Source: Mytilus edulis (lineage: Eukaryota > Mollusca > Bivalvia > Mytilida > Mytilidae). Taken from it: a stretch of DNA of 64,000 bases. Below the pieces are notes generated by a model that searched no databases, was not told the DNA's origin, and saw only the letters and a list, made by a program, of their open reading frames with translations. The translations under genes were made by a program, and so were the position numbers. Below are positions 34,380-47,097 of the stretch, in pieces (position 1 is the first letter of the stretch; each line of letters begins with the position of its first letter). The stretch covers positions 22,047,386 through 22,111,385 of the forward strand of contig NC_092348.1 of NCBI RefSeq assembly GCF_963676685.1, in the 5' to 3' direction.

Positions 34380-35915
34380 TTTCACAATAACTTTGAATCC
34401 CATTTTTTTTTGGCTAAAATTTTGTTGTTATAATGTAAAAACGAAAGTCTAAAAGTCATAACTGTTAGCCGATATAAACGAACAACTAAAAGCATGCATT
34501 TTTTATAACATCAAATGATTTTTTTACACTAGAAATAATTTTTTTCAATATGTGCTTATATATAATAAGTTTTGTTATACCAAGTTTGGAAATGAAAGAC
34601 AGGAAAAGTTCAGGAAACCGAGATAAAATGATATTTAGATTTTTAAGTGCATCTTTAAAACTTTGGAAGGTCCCTACGACGCACCTGGTACATGGTAGGG
34701 ACCTTCAACAGTTCAGAGGACGCGATAGCTTTTTACTTATTTCCGTAACGCACAAAACAAATAAATGTAATAAACAATTTTTATAACTTCCGTGTAGTAT
34801 CTAAGAATCAATATAATGAAGTTAAAACAAGCCCGAACTCGAATTAAATATATAGTTATTTATGGTAATTTGTAAGTGCCGTATGTATAAAATATCACAT
34901 TCCTTAATTTGTCAATCATAAAATCCTCTTTTAAATGGTTATTTCTATAACAAGGAAATATTAGGCTACTGTTGTTTTTTTGTGTGTGAACATTGTAAAG
35001 TCTGCAACAGATTAGACTTACATGAATATGATGAAACATGCCGGGAGGTAATCAGATTCGCAGATTACACAAGAAATCATGATGTATTATTACATCATAT
35101 GTTGTCCGATCAGTGTTGCAATTCACATTTAACATTAACTCAGCATATATATACTAGGATCAAAATGCTGTACGGAAGAAGTGCGTTTCGTCAACTCATC
35201 AGTGTAGTTTTAAAATAAAAGTTGAAAAGACCGAAATAGAATACGAAGTTGAAGAGCATTAATGACACACAATTCGAAATGTTTTGCCAGATACGTCTAA
35301 GATCTTCTATATCTGTGGTAGAAAACCCATAGTATTTCGAAATTCCAAATTGTGTAAACAGATATTTTTTACTTATGAACATATCAATGCTGATCTAAGT
35401 TTTTGTCTTGCATCGATAAGTTGTAAATGTGAAAATCGTTTTCGTTTTTGTTTACGTCGGCGACATCAACATTTTATTTAGATTTGGTATTTATTCAATT
35501 TGAAGAGAATCACTAACGCTACAAAAAGCGGTATACTACTGTTGCCTTTATTTATGTCTATAATATTTTGTATTCAGCTAGAGTTGCATTGACATATTTC
35601 ATGTCCATGCAAATCATAAGACCAAGTCAACAGTCATTGGGTTTGAAACTTTTGCTTATTTCAAACGTTAAAGGTTACAATCGAATCACTGATAATTAGG
35701 ACAATTTGCGGGAAGCACTACTGATAAGTCAATGATATTTGGTATGACGTTTCATTGTGATTGACATATCTCATTTTCCATTGAGATTATTAAAATTTCC
35801 CATAACTCGCGGTCCATTGACTTGAATGCAAATTTTAAATGTTAAAGTTTGTGAGAATGTCAGTTTCAGGTGAACCTCTTACATGTATAATTAGTTAAAT
35901 TATTTGGTATGCGAA
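34380..35915 (+). repeat. Intergenic spacer, copy C
   Basis: AACGAAAGTCTAAAAGTCATAACTG, GAAAGACAGGAAAAGTTCAGG, the hairpin at 34666-34706, AATTTGTAAGTGCCGTATG, AATCAGATTCGCAGATTACAC, the 360-type repeat (minus) at 35155-35420, TGACGTTTCATTGTGATTG and TTTCAGGTGAACC. The 78-residue frame at 34982 is incidental. No peptide gene or promoter follows. Confidence 0.7.
34666..34706. other. Perfect hairpin in spacer C
   Basis: GAAGGTCCCTAC / GTAGGGACCTTC, 12 bp stem, 17-base loop; same place as the spacer B hairpin. Confidence 0.8.
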
Positions 35916-37510
35916 GAGGTGGAGGGTCGAGATCTCAAATAAACTCATCATACTTACCAGGATTGAAATTCTATGTTTGCGCCAGACGCAATATACTTAA
36001 CCCCGTCTGATTTTTGTGTCTGTCCCAAGTCAGGAGTCTCTGGCCTTTATAAGTCTTGTATGTTTTTTTTTTATCTTGGGTCATTTCGAAGTTTAGTGTG
36101 ACGTTCATTTTTTCTATATATTTTTTTATATCAACATGGTATACTATACTATACTATCAAAATAACATACATGCAAGACATATCACTATGCCAACAATTC
36201 CTTTCATTAAACATTATGTATCAATGTTCAAAGTGATTAAACTTTTTAGCACAAACAAATACGATACAATTTAATTATATACAGTACATACAAGGAATGT
36301 TTTAGTTTAATCAATTTCTTTGGTAACTTCGGATAGTTTTTTTAAAATATTCAAATAAGCATTGTAGAGCTTATTTAATTGACGATATTGGGATTTCGTG
36401 TTTTAATTCGAAAATTTTGATAATATTATAAAATCGTTTCGGATAAAAATAATAAACATTGTCAAAATGTTCAGGCTTAAATCAAATCTGTATTTGGGTA
36501 GGTTGATACCAGCATACGATCTGTATTGCGTTTTATACTATGATAGACCAATAATCTTTAACAACTATGTTATATAACTTTGTAAACAGGTTAATTATGA
36601 AATATGAAAGTCAAGTAGTTCGAGCATTTTTCTGATTAAGTTTAAACAAATTTCCGAACAAATATTCTTTACTGTTGGTAAGCATTCATCAGTCGTCACT
36701 ATCCTACATATTAACAACTTTTGTTTATATTGATAATTTAGAATTTTCATTGAAGGTGAAGCAGAATGTGGTGTCAATTAATTCATTAATATGCAAGACT
36801 GATATTCCTTTGTATCATGTTCTAATTCGTAAAAGTCAATTGACGCTATGCAAGTATTGTCTCCCTTGAACAGGTTCATAATTTTATATTTACGTATAGT
36901 TATTTGAATTTTAAAATTCAAATAATTACAAAATTTATAAATTCAATAGATTTCAGTTTTTGTTATTGGTTTATTAAAGACATTGATTCATACATTTAGT
37001 TTTATTATTTTGTTTTAAAACTTTCAAACTTATTATATACTGATGTTAAGAACCTTGCATATTTTTAAAAATATTATTCAGTTATAAACGAGACAATAAA
37101 TCACAGACCATGTAAGACTGGCGGGAGAAATTATGGTCGTTCTTAACTTCTTATCTACGATAGACTTGGGTTAGGCCGTGTTCGCATTGACCTAAACTCT
37201 ATGTTGTTTTAGTGTAACTCACACGCAAACTATACACAGTTACGTTCCCATTGATATAACTCAATGTTTACATGTAGTTTAAATCATGTTTTGTCGACAT
37301 GCAGTTGATAGCCAATGTAGGCCTTGTGTAGGTTATTATACACAAAACTAGGCATTTAGAACATAAATACCATGTATATTTAAGGAAGAAACGATTTTTT
37401 AATAAAATTGATATTTATAACATTAATTAATAAAATTCTTTACAAAATATGTGTCTACACTTGATATAGTGCAGTGACAGAATAGGAAAAAGTCGATTAT
37501 TAAAGGAGTT
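35916..37510. other. No gene seen
   Basis: 35945-35990 has a short inverted piece of the 360-type repeat (CGCCAGACGC). 37140-37330 resembles a dispersed mussel repeat (AGGCCGTGTTCGCATTGACC). Small frames at 36056 and 36595-36869 have no recognisable features. Confidence 0.4.
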
Positions 37511-37519
37511 TAATTTCAC

Positions 37520-40500
37520 TTCATGGTACACGGCTAAAAGTTGGCACAGTCCTAGAAAAATGATTTTACTTGAATTTAAGATTGGTCGTCAAAAAGTCGT
37601 ATGGTGCAGTTTTTTTTATTTCAGCTTTTAGTCAGCAAATTTGACATCAAATGCAGATCAGAAGTGGCATGCAGTTTGGCTATTTATTCAAAAGTTGCCA
37701 TCGCATATCTTTCTTTTTTGTTTTATTTTAACGTGAAACATAATGTTCTATGCATTAGGCAAAAAGGGTAATCATCAAAGCCTTTTGACGACAAATTATG
37801 AAGGTAAAAACTACTATTAACGGGGAAATTTTGTGTTTTACCCGATTCCAACATCATACAACAAAGCGCTGATGAATGGATTATATCGTATCTACTATAA
37901 AGTAATACAACTACAATTTTTCTTTTCATGTACACATGTTTTTATGAGGTCATATTGTTTAAAACGATATTTTTTGTAACTTAAGAAATCTCTTCTCATC
38001 AAACATTTACTTAAAAATATTCCGGATAGTTGTGTCCCGTCCATGATTGGGCTGGGACATAGTTTTCCTGCAATATTTGGACTTTATATTACTTGTTTTT
38101 GTTTTTGTTGATGTTTTATTGTTTAGTTGAATTATTTTGGTGGCCGTAATTCTTTTTTAAGCTTGCGTTATTTTGATTTTATTTATGTAAAAGGCGAAAT
38201 AAGTTTTTCAATGGTTTATTTAAGAAATAGGGATCCGACAAAATCCCAAAAAGATAACAAAACTAGAAAGTCCGTTGCAACTTTGCGTTATCATTTCAAA
38301 GAAGCAAACATTCATTTTAATACCTTAAATATTGTTATTTTATTAAATGGAGAAGAAGAATAATTGATTTATTTTTACAAACGTACAGTAAATTGAGGTA
38401 TTTTGACACAGATGATTGTTTTCATGATACAATATACACAAGATTGCGCATATAATTGTCACTTTAAATCATAGATGTACATCTATCATTGGGTTCATTC
38501 TATTCGCTTGAAAATTGTTTATAATAAAAATGGATACGAATGATGCATAAGTCCACATGACATAGTGATATCTAGAGTTCGCACTGCAATTTGAAATGCA
38601 GAACCTTTTAAAGACCTAAAGTGAACCTTTAATCTTAGTTCTATGATTTCAAAATTCAGATATATTGAAGATTACCTTTCTCTTTTTTACCTACATTTTA
38701 GTCAGTCAGTACTTACATTTCCCAGTTAGCTAGTGATAAAGAATACTACAGAAATTAGAATGTTCGCTTCATATCTTGGCCTTTTTCTTTGATATTGAGA
38801 CGGATTAACGACTACAAACATATATCTATGACAAACTTTGGAGGGCGGTTTTAACTTTCCAGATGTCAATTCCCCAGCTAGGTCTCAATGTACTACACTT
38901 CTCTGCGCCATCGTATTATGTGCACATATCTCAAATGATACCCTATGCTGGTGCTTGTTGAGTCAATACAGTCTTCTTGGACAGGGGTGTACCCCTGACT
39001 ACTTAAAACAGGCCGCAGAATTTTAAGGGATATTCAAACATATTAGTCGACAATAATATCAAAACGGCATGGTAAAATTAGGTGAACGACGTAAATGACA
39101 AACAAAATTCTGCAAAACTTTAAATAGACCACCAAAGATTAACACGAAACATTCTGAAAAGAAGGTAATCTCGTGTGCCCCCGGAAATTTTAGAAAATTC
39201 TGTTTAAATTGTAACACATGAGTGTCGAACGTGGAAATTTAATTTTGGTGTCATGTACTTAAATATGAAGAACTTGCGACTGAAAAAGACACAAAATAGG
39301 TTTTTATATTACAGTATCACGAATAATGATACATAAGCTCTGTCGTGGCCCAACTCACTAGCGGTTTACAATTTTTAGATACTAAGTGTCAGATCATATC
39401 TGAAAACTTGCAATTAATTTGTGTTCCATTCCTGTTTGTAATATAATAATACTTTTGATTCGCATGACACGGGTAACATTTGTTGACACAACCAAACTGA
39501 ACTATTTTTTTGTTTTTCCTGGAATTTCCCTAGCCTTATTTTAAACATAACCATGGGTAACTTACGTACTGTTGCCTGTGTTTCTTTGAGGCATACAGAC
39601 AAAATGGCAGCCGGCTCAAGTCAAGAAACCGAAGTCACGGTTATCAAAGGTTCTGCTATGTGTACTATTTTTTTTTTCATTTTTTGGCCATGGCGTTGTC
39701 AGCTTATTTCGACTTATGACTTTTAATGTCCCTTTGGTATCTTTTGTCTCTCTTTCATATGCTTGCATCTATTGTAAAGAAAATTACAACCAAGACGAGG
39801 AATTTCATTCTCTAAAACAGAATATTTAAGTTAAGGCTGTTTAATGCTTATTTGTCATAGAGACACTATGAACCTTTACTGGAAGTCAAACAGTTGTATT
39901 CTAAATTACAAGATCATTCACAGAGAAAAGTTTTTTTTACCATCAGCAGTGTGATACATCCCTAGTTCAGATATCAAATCACTTATACAGACCAGAATGT
40001 AAGGCATAACGACCACAAAAATTGGAAACATTGCATAGACTACATACAGTCATGTGATCATGGCTAGCGTATACTGTCGATGCGGATCACAGATGGGTTT
40101 TTTTCTTGGCTTTTATTTAGACATATTTTGAGTTTCAAGCAGCAGGACAAGAAGTTTTTTTCAATACAGGGTTCTTTTGACATTTGTCCTAGAGATGCAC
40201 TGATGTTTCAGTTGTTTTATGTCCCCCATAAAATAGATTGACATGGCCAAAGTGTATTTAGCAATGACGATGATGCCCAATGGTGATTGATAAAAGCTCG
40301 CTATATGTGGTACACATACATTTGACCACCACTGTATTGCAAGGCACAACACGTTAAATGTCCGAAGTTTAACATTGATATTCGAAATATCATGATAGGA
40401 TTTGTGACTTAAGAATTTTGTCGTGTTCTCTATTAAACACTTCGGACCAATACTGACATTTGAGATTTGCTAAAACTTCCACTTGCGAACATACGTATTG

Positions 40501-41335
40501 CCAATGGTAAAAACGTCGTAATAACGTCCCCACATTACGAAAGTCATTTGAGGTCTGAATTACTGATTAAAGTTATAGGTATATTTAGTGCTATGTCAAT
40601 ATATCCCGCATAAAAAAAAATGATCTTGCGTCACTTAGTTTGGGATTGAATAACCGAAACGTTCTTCATTTTCAAACGAATAAAAGGCTATTCTTTCATA
40701 AAATATACATTTTAAAAGTTGTAAGTTTATCTTAAAATGATTTATTTTCCTATTGATACAAATTTATTTCATAGAAATTGTCATGACATTGTCAAAACTC
40801 AGCTATAAGTATGTTTTGAAATAATTTGTGTTGTCTGTTTTGCATGAACCGAGTTCAACGTATATGGCAAAAACTTAAGTTTTCACTTTCATTGATGTAT
40901 ACTAGATGGTTATATCAATAAACACATATTTTTTCATAATTTTATATAAATTTTGTTAAGTTTTGACTGAGAATGTTCTTAGTTTTTGAAAAAAAAACAT
41001 CCTGTAAAACTGAAAACTACCCCCCTTTTTGTACAGTCGCATACGTGTGTTCGGAAATCTCATATAATGATGGATTTCCACTTTTTGGATGAAAAATTGA
41101 ATAAGGAAGACAATCGATTTAAGTTTTCAATCATTCTACTGTGAAAAGGGTATTTAAATTGGAGTTAGATATTCAATTTTAATTTTCCTTGAAAACGACA
41201 TATGACCTATGATCAAGATTTCTGAAAAACTGCACCATATTTTCATTTGACGACCAGAAGAATCTCAAAGTACACATATTTCCAAATCCAATGATATATG
41301 ATATAGCCGTGTACCATTTTTGACGATTAAAATTT
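37520..41335. other. 3.8-kb interval bounded by inverted repeats
   Basis: Left 37520-37615 has CATGGTACACGGCTA, then TTGGTCGTCAAA and TATGGTGCAGTTTTT. Right 41235-41330 has the reverse complements in mirrored order (AAAAACTGCACCATA, TTTGACGACCA, TAGCCGTGTACCAT). Inside: a 78-codon frame at 38127-38363 with no recognised domain, a decayed RT fragment, and a retroelement tail piece (39690-39765). No transposase seen. Two dispersed copies in opposite orientation would look the same. Confidence 0.45.
38700..39060 (+). mobile_element. Decayed reverse-transcriptase fragment
   Basis: VIKNTTE, ASYLGLFLDIETD, FNFPDVNSPA and, in shifted frames, a VHISNDTL..CWCLLSQYS-like block follow the order of YLDLHLEID / FSFPIVNFPF / YISQLIRYSRACIS in the element at 24364. 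Several frameshifts. Confidence 0.55.
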
Positions 41336-42320
41336 TATAAATCCGACTTTGGTCACCGGCCTAATAGTTTTACATAATTTAAACCATAGATTTTACACCG
41401 ATTTGGACTTCAACTTTTTTATAAATATTTTTGAAAAGAATATGTTGAAAAAAGTATATACAAATGTGTTTTCATGCTTTTAAATAATATTATAAAGTTA
41501 TAAATTATTTATTTATAAACATCTTCAAATATTTTTTTACTATACACGATGTATTTTTAATTCTTGATATTGTGATAAAATGATTTTAAATTATTATTAA
41601 GCTTTTTTATTCTCTGCTAATCATATCAATGAACAGTTTTATTCAGTGCCGGCTAAATAGCAAATTTGCAATTTTGTCGGTGCCGGTCAAATAGCCACTG
41701 TCTTACAAAAGATATTATGGGCACTATATGCATGTTCAAAGCCTTATTTCCTCGTCTCTGGATGGACTTTTTATAAAATGAACGTTGACATTTTGTTTAT
41801 TTACGTTTGCGACGTCATTTTCATGGGAGATAACTTGTTTAAAAAGCAAGAAGCTAAAAAGGTTATTCGGAGGAGAAATTAATAGGGTTATTCACCGCTG
41901 GTGTAAATTCTAATGGTTATTTGTCCTTCCTTACAATTGAATGAAAATTAATCAAATTATTCCATGTCATGTCATCTAAATGAAAATAGGGAATGTCAAA
42001 TTTTCTTTGCATGTTTGTTTTTATTTGGTGTTATGTTTTGTTTCTGTTTCCAGGTCAATTATACCACATTTTTCTGATAGGTTATTAAAGAACAAGTTTG
42101 CTAGATTATTCTCCATTGAGGATGGTATTTTGTTTTGTCAGAGATACACACATTTTATTGAATCTAGTTGACTTTAGGAAAGACTTCTCTGTTGAATTTT
42201 GCTGTTAGATTATTGCCTTGTTTATATATACCACAAAGTTACTTTATTTATAACTTAAAGGATTCATCTTGTGAAGAATATTGTCACTGTTACTTTGAGA
42301 TATAGAACTTAAAAAAAGTT
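41336..42320. other. No gene recognised
   Basis: A 63-codon frame at 41980-42171 with a hydrophobic start has no recognised domain or paralogue here. Direct pair GTGCCGGCTAAATAGC / GTGCCGGTCAAATAGCC at 41647 and 41681. Confidence 0.4.
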
Positions 42321-42329
42321 CTTTGCTGA

Positions 42330-42600
42330 GATTTTGTTTAATGTGTGTAGGTATCATAATACCACTTCAAATCCACTTTATTTTTAGGAGGGTTTTATGT
42401 ATGGTGTTGTCATGACCCTGCTCATGTCGGTGCACTGGACTCCAAACTTAATTAATTAGGATTGTCAGTCTACAGTACTACTGAAGGTCATGGTTTTCTT
42501 TTAGGACTGTGGCTTTTTCCAATGAAAACTGATTGTCACGAAATAACTCAATATTGTTGAAAGTGGGATTAAACACTAATTAATCTGTCTGTCATACATA
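42330..42600 (+). mobile_element. SINE-like element
   Basis: CATGACCCTGCTCATGTCGG ... GGACTGTGGCTTTTTCC ... GTTGAAAGTGGGATTAAACAC ends in a TTAAACACTAATTAATC tail of the molluscan SINE type. No target-site duplication identified. Confidence 0.5.
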
Positions 42601-43575
42601 AAACACTTGCATGAATTGACATTACAGTTGTTTCCTTTTGGCATTGTTATCTCGGAGTTGATGCTTTTGAAATTAAAGAAATGTTATTACCAATGTTATT
42701 TCAACTGATTGGGCGGGGCTTACGTTTTAATTTGAATAAGGACAGTCTATTTGAATATGTGTGTGATAAGGATGATTGCCGTTATAATTATTACTGATTT
42801 CTAATCACCTATCAGTGTCATCATAAGAATTTACAAAGGGTGCAATCAACAGTTTTTTTCTATGACGTCATGTTTTGAGTGACCATGCATATGTGGCACT
42901 TACTGGTGGACTGATTAATAAAGATACTTGTATAAATCTAGATATCACTGGAATCAGAATGTCCTCTAGTTTATAATGAAATAAAAATAATGTGTACTTT
43001 TAATATATTATAAAAATTTCATCCAATGAACCATGGGGAAAAAAAGGTATAATTTTAACATGAAAAACTTGAAATCAGGTCATGTGCCCACCTATGAAGA
43101 CATGATCCATGCACATTTTTCATAATCAAAACTGTATGAATTTTGTAGGACTTTACCTGGCCTTTCAAAAACATCTTGTTTCAGGGTACGGTTTCCTGCT
43201 CCGAAAAGAGCTACAGTGGCTGCAAATAAGTTTTCAATTTTCACTGCTAAAAAACAGACTGTTTACAGTGTTGTCTCCCCTCGAAACATGTATATTTAAT
43301 ATGATTTTTAAAATCATTTCAATCATTCAACCTGTTTTAATTAAAAGCTAATTAACTATTTTTTACAATCAAATACAAAAAACATGATACTTTTTCACCA
43401 AGTAAGTAAATAAACAGGGGTTTCCCTCCATGGTTGTTTTTAGTCGGGGAATAACCCCTAGTTTTTAGTACGAAACTGTTTATAGCACCCAAAAGAATGA
43501 CTGGACACTTCATCATGTTCATTGATGAGTTTATCCTAAAACACCTATCTATAGATGGACTGGTTTATTTTAACA
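42601..43575. other. No gene seen
   Basis: An 80-codon frame at 43109-43351 has no recognised domain. Confidence 0.4.
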
Positions 43576-43578
43576 TGT

Positions 43579-45325
43579 GTCCCCGAGGGTATCACCAACC
43601 TAGTAGTCAGCACTTCGGTGTTGACATGAATATCAATTATATGGTCATTTTTATAAATTTTCTGGTTACAAAACTTTGAATTTTTCGAAAAACTAAGGAT
43701 TTTCTTACCCCAGGAGTAGATTACTAGCTTAGCCGTATTTGGCACAACTTTTTGGAATTTTGGGTCCTCAATGCTCCTCAACTTTGTATTTGTTTTGGCT
43801 TTTTAACTATTTTGATCTGAGCGTCACTGATGAGTCTTATGTAGACGAAACGCGCGTCTGGCGTATAAAATTATAATCCTGGTACTTTTGATAACTATTT
43901 ACACCACTGGGTCGATGCCACTGCTGGTGGACGTTTCGTCCCCGAGGGTATCACCAACCCAGTAGTCAGCACTTCGGTGTTGACATGAATATCAATTATA
44001 TGGTCATTTTTATAAATTTTCTGGTTACAAAACTTTGAATTTTTCGAAAAACTAAGGATTTTCTTACCCCAGGAGTAGATTACTAGCTTAGCCGTATTTG
44101 GCATAACTTTTTGGAATTTTGGGTCCTCAATGCTCCTCAACTTTGTATTTGTTTTGGCTTTTTAACTATTTTGATCTGAGCGTCACTGATGAGTCTTATG
44201 TAGACGAAACGCGCGTCTGGCGTATAAAATTATAATCCTGGTACTTTTGATAACTATTTACACCACTGGGTCGATGCCACTGCTGGTGGACGTTTCGTCC
44301 CCGAGGGTATCACCAACCCAGTAGTCAGCACTTCGGTGTTGACATGAATATCAATTATAATGTCATTTTTATAAATTTTCTGGTTACAAAACTTTGAATT
44401 TTTCGAAAAACTAAGGATTTTCTTACCCCAGGAGTAGATTACCTAAGCCGTATTTGGCACAACTTTTTGGAATTTTTGGTCCTCAATGCTCCTCGATCAA
44501 CTTTGTGTTTGTTTTGGCTTTTTAACTATTTTGATCTGAGTGTCACTGATGAGTCTTATGTAGACGAAACGCGCGTCTGGCGTATAAAATTATAATCCTG
44601 GTACTTTTGATAACTATTTACACCACTGGGTCGATGCCACTGCTGGTGGACGTTTCGTCCCCGAGGGTATCACCAACCCAGTAGTCAGCACTTCGGTGTT
44701 GACATGAATATCAATTATATGGTCATTTTTATAAATTTTCTGGTTACAAAACTTTGAACTTTTCGAAAAACTAAGGATTTTCTTACCCAGGGAGTAGATT
44801 ACCTTAGCCGTATTTGGCACAACTTTTTGTAATTTTGGGTCCTCAATGCTCCTCAACTTTGTATTTGTTTTGGCTTTTTAACTATTTTGATCTGAGCGTC
44901 ACTGATGAGTCTTATGTAGACGAAACGTGCGTCTGGCGTATACAATTATAATCCTGGTACTTTTGATAACTATTTACACCACTGGGTCGATGCCACTGCT
45001 GGTGGACGTTTCGTCTACGAGGGTATCACCAACCCAGTAGTCAGCACTTCGGTGTTGACATGAATATCAATTATATGGTCATTTTTATAAATTTTCTGGT
45101 TACAAAACTTTATATTTATCGAAAAACTAAGGATTTTCTTACCCCAGGAGTAGATTACCTTAGCCGTATTTGGCACAACTTTTTGGAATTTTGGGTCCTC
45201 AATGCTCCTCAACTTTGTATTTGTTTTGGCTTTTTAACTATTTTGATCTGAGCGTCACTGATGAGTCTTATGTAGACGAAACGCGCGTCTGGCGTATAAA
45301 ATTATAATCCTGGTACTTTTTATAA
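43579..45325 (+). repeat. Satellite array, ~358-bp unit, nearly five units
   Basis: GACGAAACG occurs at 43844, 44203, 44563, 44919 and 45275: periods 359, 360, 356 and 356. Units differ by few substitutions (TGAGTGTC for TGAGCGTC at 44538; CGTGCG at 44925). Each unit carries a minus-strand frame of about 80 codons starting MRSIEDPK. Single diverged copies are dispersed across the window. Confidence 0.95.
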
Positions 45326-45667
45326 CTATTATTGTGAGCAAATCGACCAAACTCCGCCCAGTCAAGTGAAATAAATTGAGTAATACACATGAAAAATTTT
45401 CTTGTTTCATACTACACTAAGAATGATGGTACAACGTCTTTAAAATAAATTCATTTATTGAAGAATATATACAAAATATTTTTACAATGACAAAATATCA
45501 TTATGAAATCCTTATTATATAATATATATGTTTTTACTCTATATCTATAAAGTTTGTTTTGTTTATGTTTAGTATTTCTAAAAAAAAAACCAATAGTCTT
45601 ATGTATTTCTTTCAAAATATGAAGTTAAGTTTTGTAACTACTCTGATTTGATTTACCAGTAATATCA

Positions 45668-46850
45668 TTAACAAAGGGAAGATAATCTGTTTGCTGCACT
45701 GGTTTGTTTATATATATCTAACTGAGCAGCAAACTGAAAACAATGTCTTGCATTTATTGTATCACCCATCAACTGATATGCAATACCAAGACAGGTTAGG
45801 GAATAATCTGAAATACCTTTAAGTAAAATGTCATGTTTAGAATAATCAATAATTGTCTGATGTAACATATGGAGATATTTTCTACATGATGTAATGTCAC
45901 CTTGATGGTATTCACACAGGAAGGTCAGAAACAGTCCAAACACTACAGAATATATCACTATAAGATGGTCTGTAACATCCAGTTGTAGTTCTTGTGGAAC
46001 ATATAAGGACTTACATTGAAAGAAAAAGTTAAAAATGTTTTGTATTTTTAATACGGTGTGAGGTCTTTTTTCCTGGTTTGGATTTACACCATTCTGAAAT
46101 GCCATATAGAAATGTCTACATTTTTCTATTGCAAAAGATTGTAGTATACTTAATGATGTTAAGTAATTTTTATGAGAATAAAAGAAAGAGGCCAGTTTCA
46201 GCCATCCAGATACTTCATCTGAATGTGTTCCTATCGATAAATGACTCAGGTCATGTTTGTATTTATAATATTGAAGTTTGTTGTTTGAATTTGGTCGTTG
46301 TTGTAAAGTGTCTCTTACAAACTGATAAATTCGTGACAGAAATAGTGTAAAGATGCCTCTTGATAATGATTCTTGAATGATATAGCAAATTTTTTAACAA
46401 GGTTACATGATAATTTTCCATTGAAATTATCTTATAATCATGCATTGAATATGTGTTCTTCTTTGAGATGTTAATTACTATGGGTAGTCTACTACAATCA
46501 TACAGAGTCTCTGAATGTATGAAACAGTGAATTCCTTGTTCATATGAATTCTTTAGGATATTGGTCATTATTAGTTTGTTGTTACTATTAAATCGTAAAT
46601 AAAACAAATTATTGTCAGGAATAAAATAATGAAATACAGTTGAATATTCAACACAGTATATCAGCCTTTGTAAGCAAGCCATGAAGCATGGTATAATATT
46701 ATCTGGTCTCCATACTGATGGGTCTAATTCTTCTGAGATCCAAAACATCAGTGTCTTTAGAAAATAGGAACACAATAAACCTTTCAGATCTTGGTGCTTG
46801 TCTACAATTTCTTTGAGAAGGATTTTTAACAAGGCATAATAACATAAAAT
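45668..46850 (-). pseudogene. Mab-21/cGAS-like protein, C-terminal fragment with frameshift
   Basis: The minus strand encodes first LLCSYFLKTLMFWISEE, WRPDNIIPCFMACLQRL and FHYFIPDNNLFYLRF (46810-46580), the helical C-terminal half of Mab-21-domain proteins (the cGAS-like nucleotidyltransferase fold), a family greatly expanded in bivalves. Around 46372-46379 the frame shifts by one base; the second frame continues through ESLSRGIF and WLKLASFFYSHKNY to a stop at 45668, including a helical TPR-like end. The nucleotidyltransferase core is not visible upstream: homology stops near 46850 where a dispersed repeat begins. It is a broken copy, or the last exon of a gene with a sequence error; I favour pseudogene. 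Any cyclic-dinucleotide signalling role cannot be judged from this part. Confidence 0.72.
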
Positions 46851-46854
46851 TGAA

Positions 46855-47090
46855 AAATTGGGGTTCTTTGATATGCTGAATTTAACTGTGTATGTAGATT
46901 TTATATTTTTGGTCCCGTTTACAAATTGGTCTACATTAAAGTCCAAAGGGTCCAAAATTAAACTTAGTTTGATTTTAACAAAAAAAATGAATTCTTGGGG
47001 TTCTTTGATATACTAAATCCAAGCATGTACTTAGATTTTTGATTATGGGCCCAGTTTTCAAGTTGGTCAAAATCAGGATCTAAAATTATT
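46855..47090 (-). repeat. Dispersed intron-type repeat, two tandem pieces
   Basis: GGGGTTCTTTGATAT(G/A)CT occurs at about 46860 and 46998, each followed by GGTCC(C/A)... TTTACAAATTGGTC / CAGTTTTCAAGTTGGTC. It adds a spurious N-terminus to the minus-strand frame of the Mab-21 fragment. Confidence 0.6.
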
Positions 47091-47097
47091 ACATTAA

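Noticed and set aside
34982-35218. 78-codon cysteine-containing frame, at first sight like a small secreted peptide
   Set aside because: No signal peptide, sits in a spacer copy, and the frame is not open in the other three copies.
43545-45251. Five similar ~80-codon minus-strand frames
   Set aside because: Each is one unit of the 358-bp satellite; kept only as a property of the repeat.
46855-46955. N-terminus of the Mab-21 frame
   Set aside because: The first ~35 codons of that frame come from a dispersed repeat present twice in tandem, not from the Mab-21 gene.
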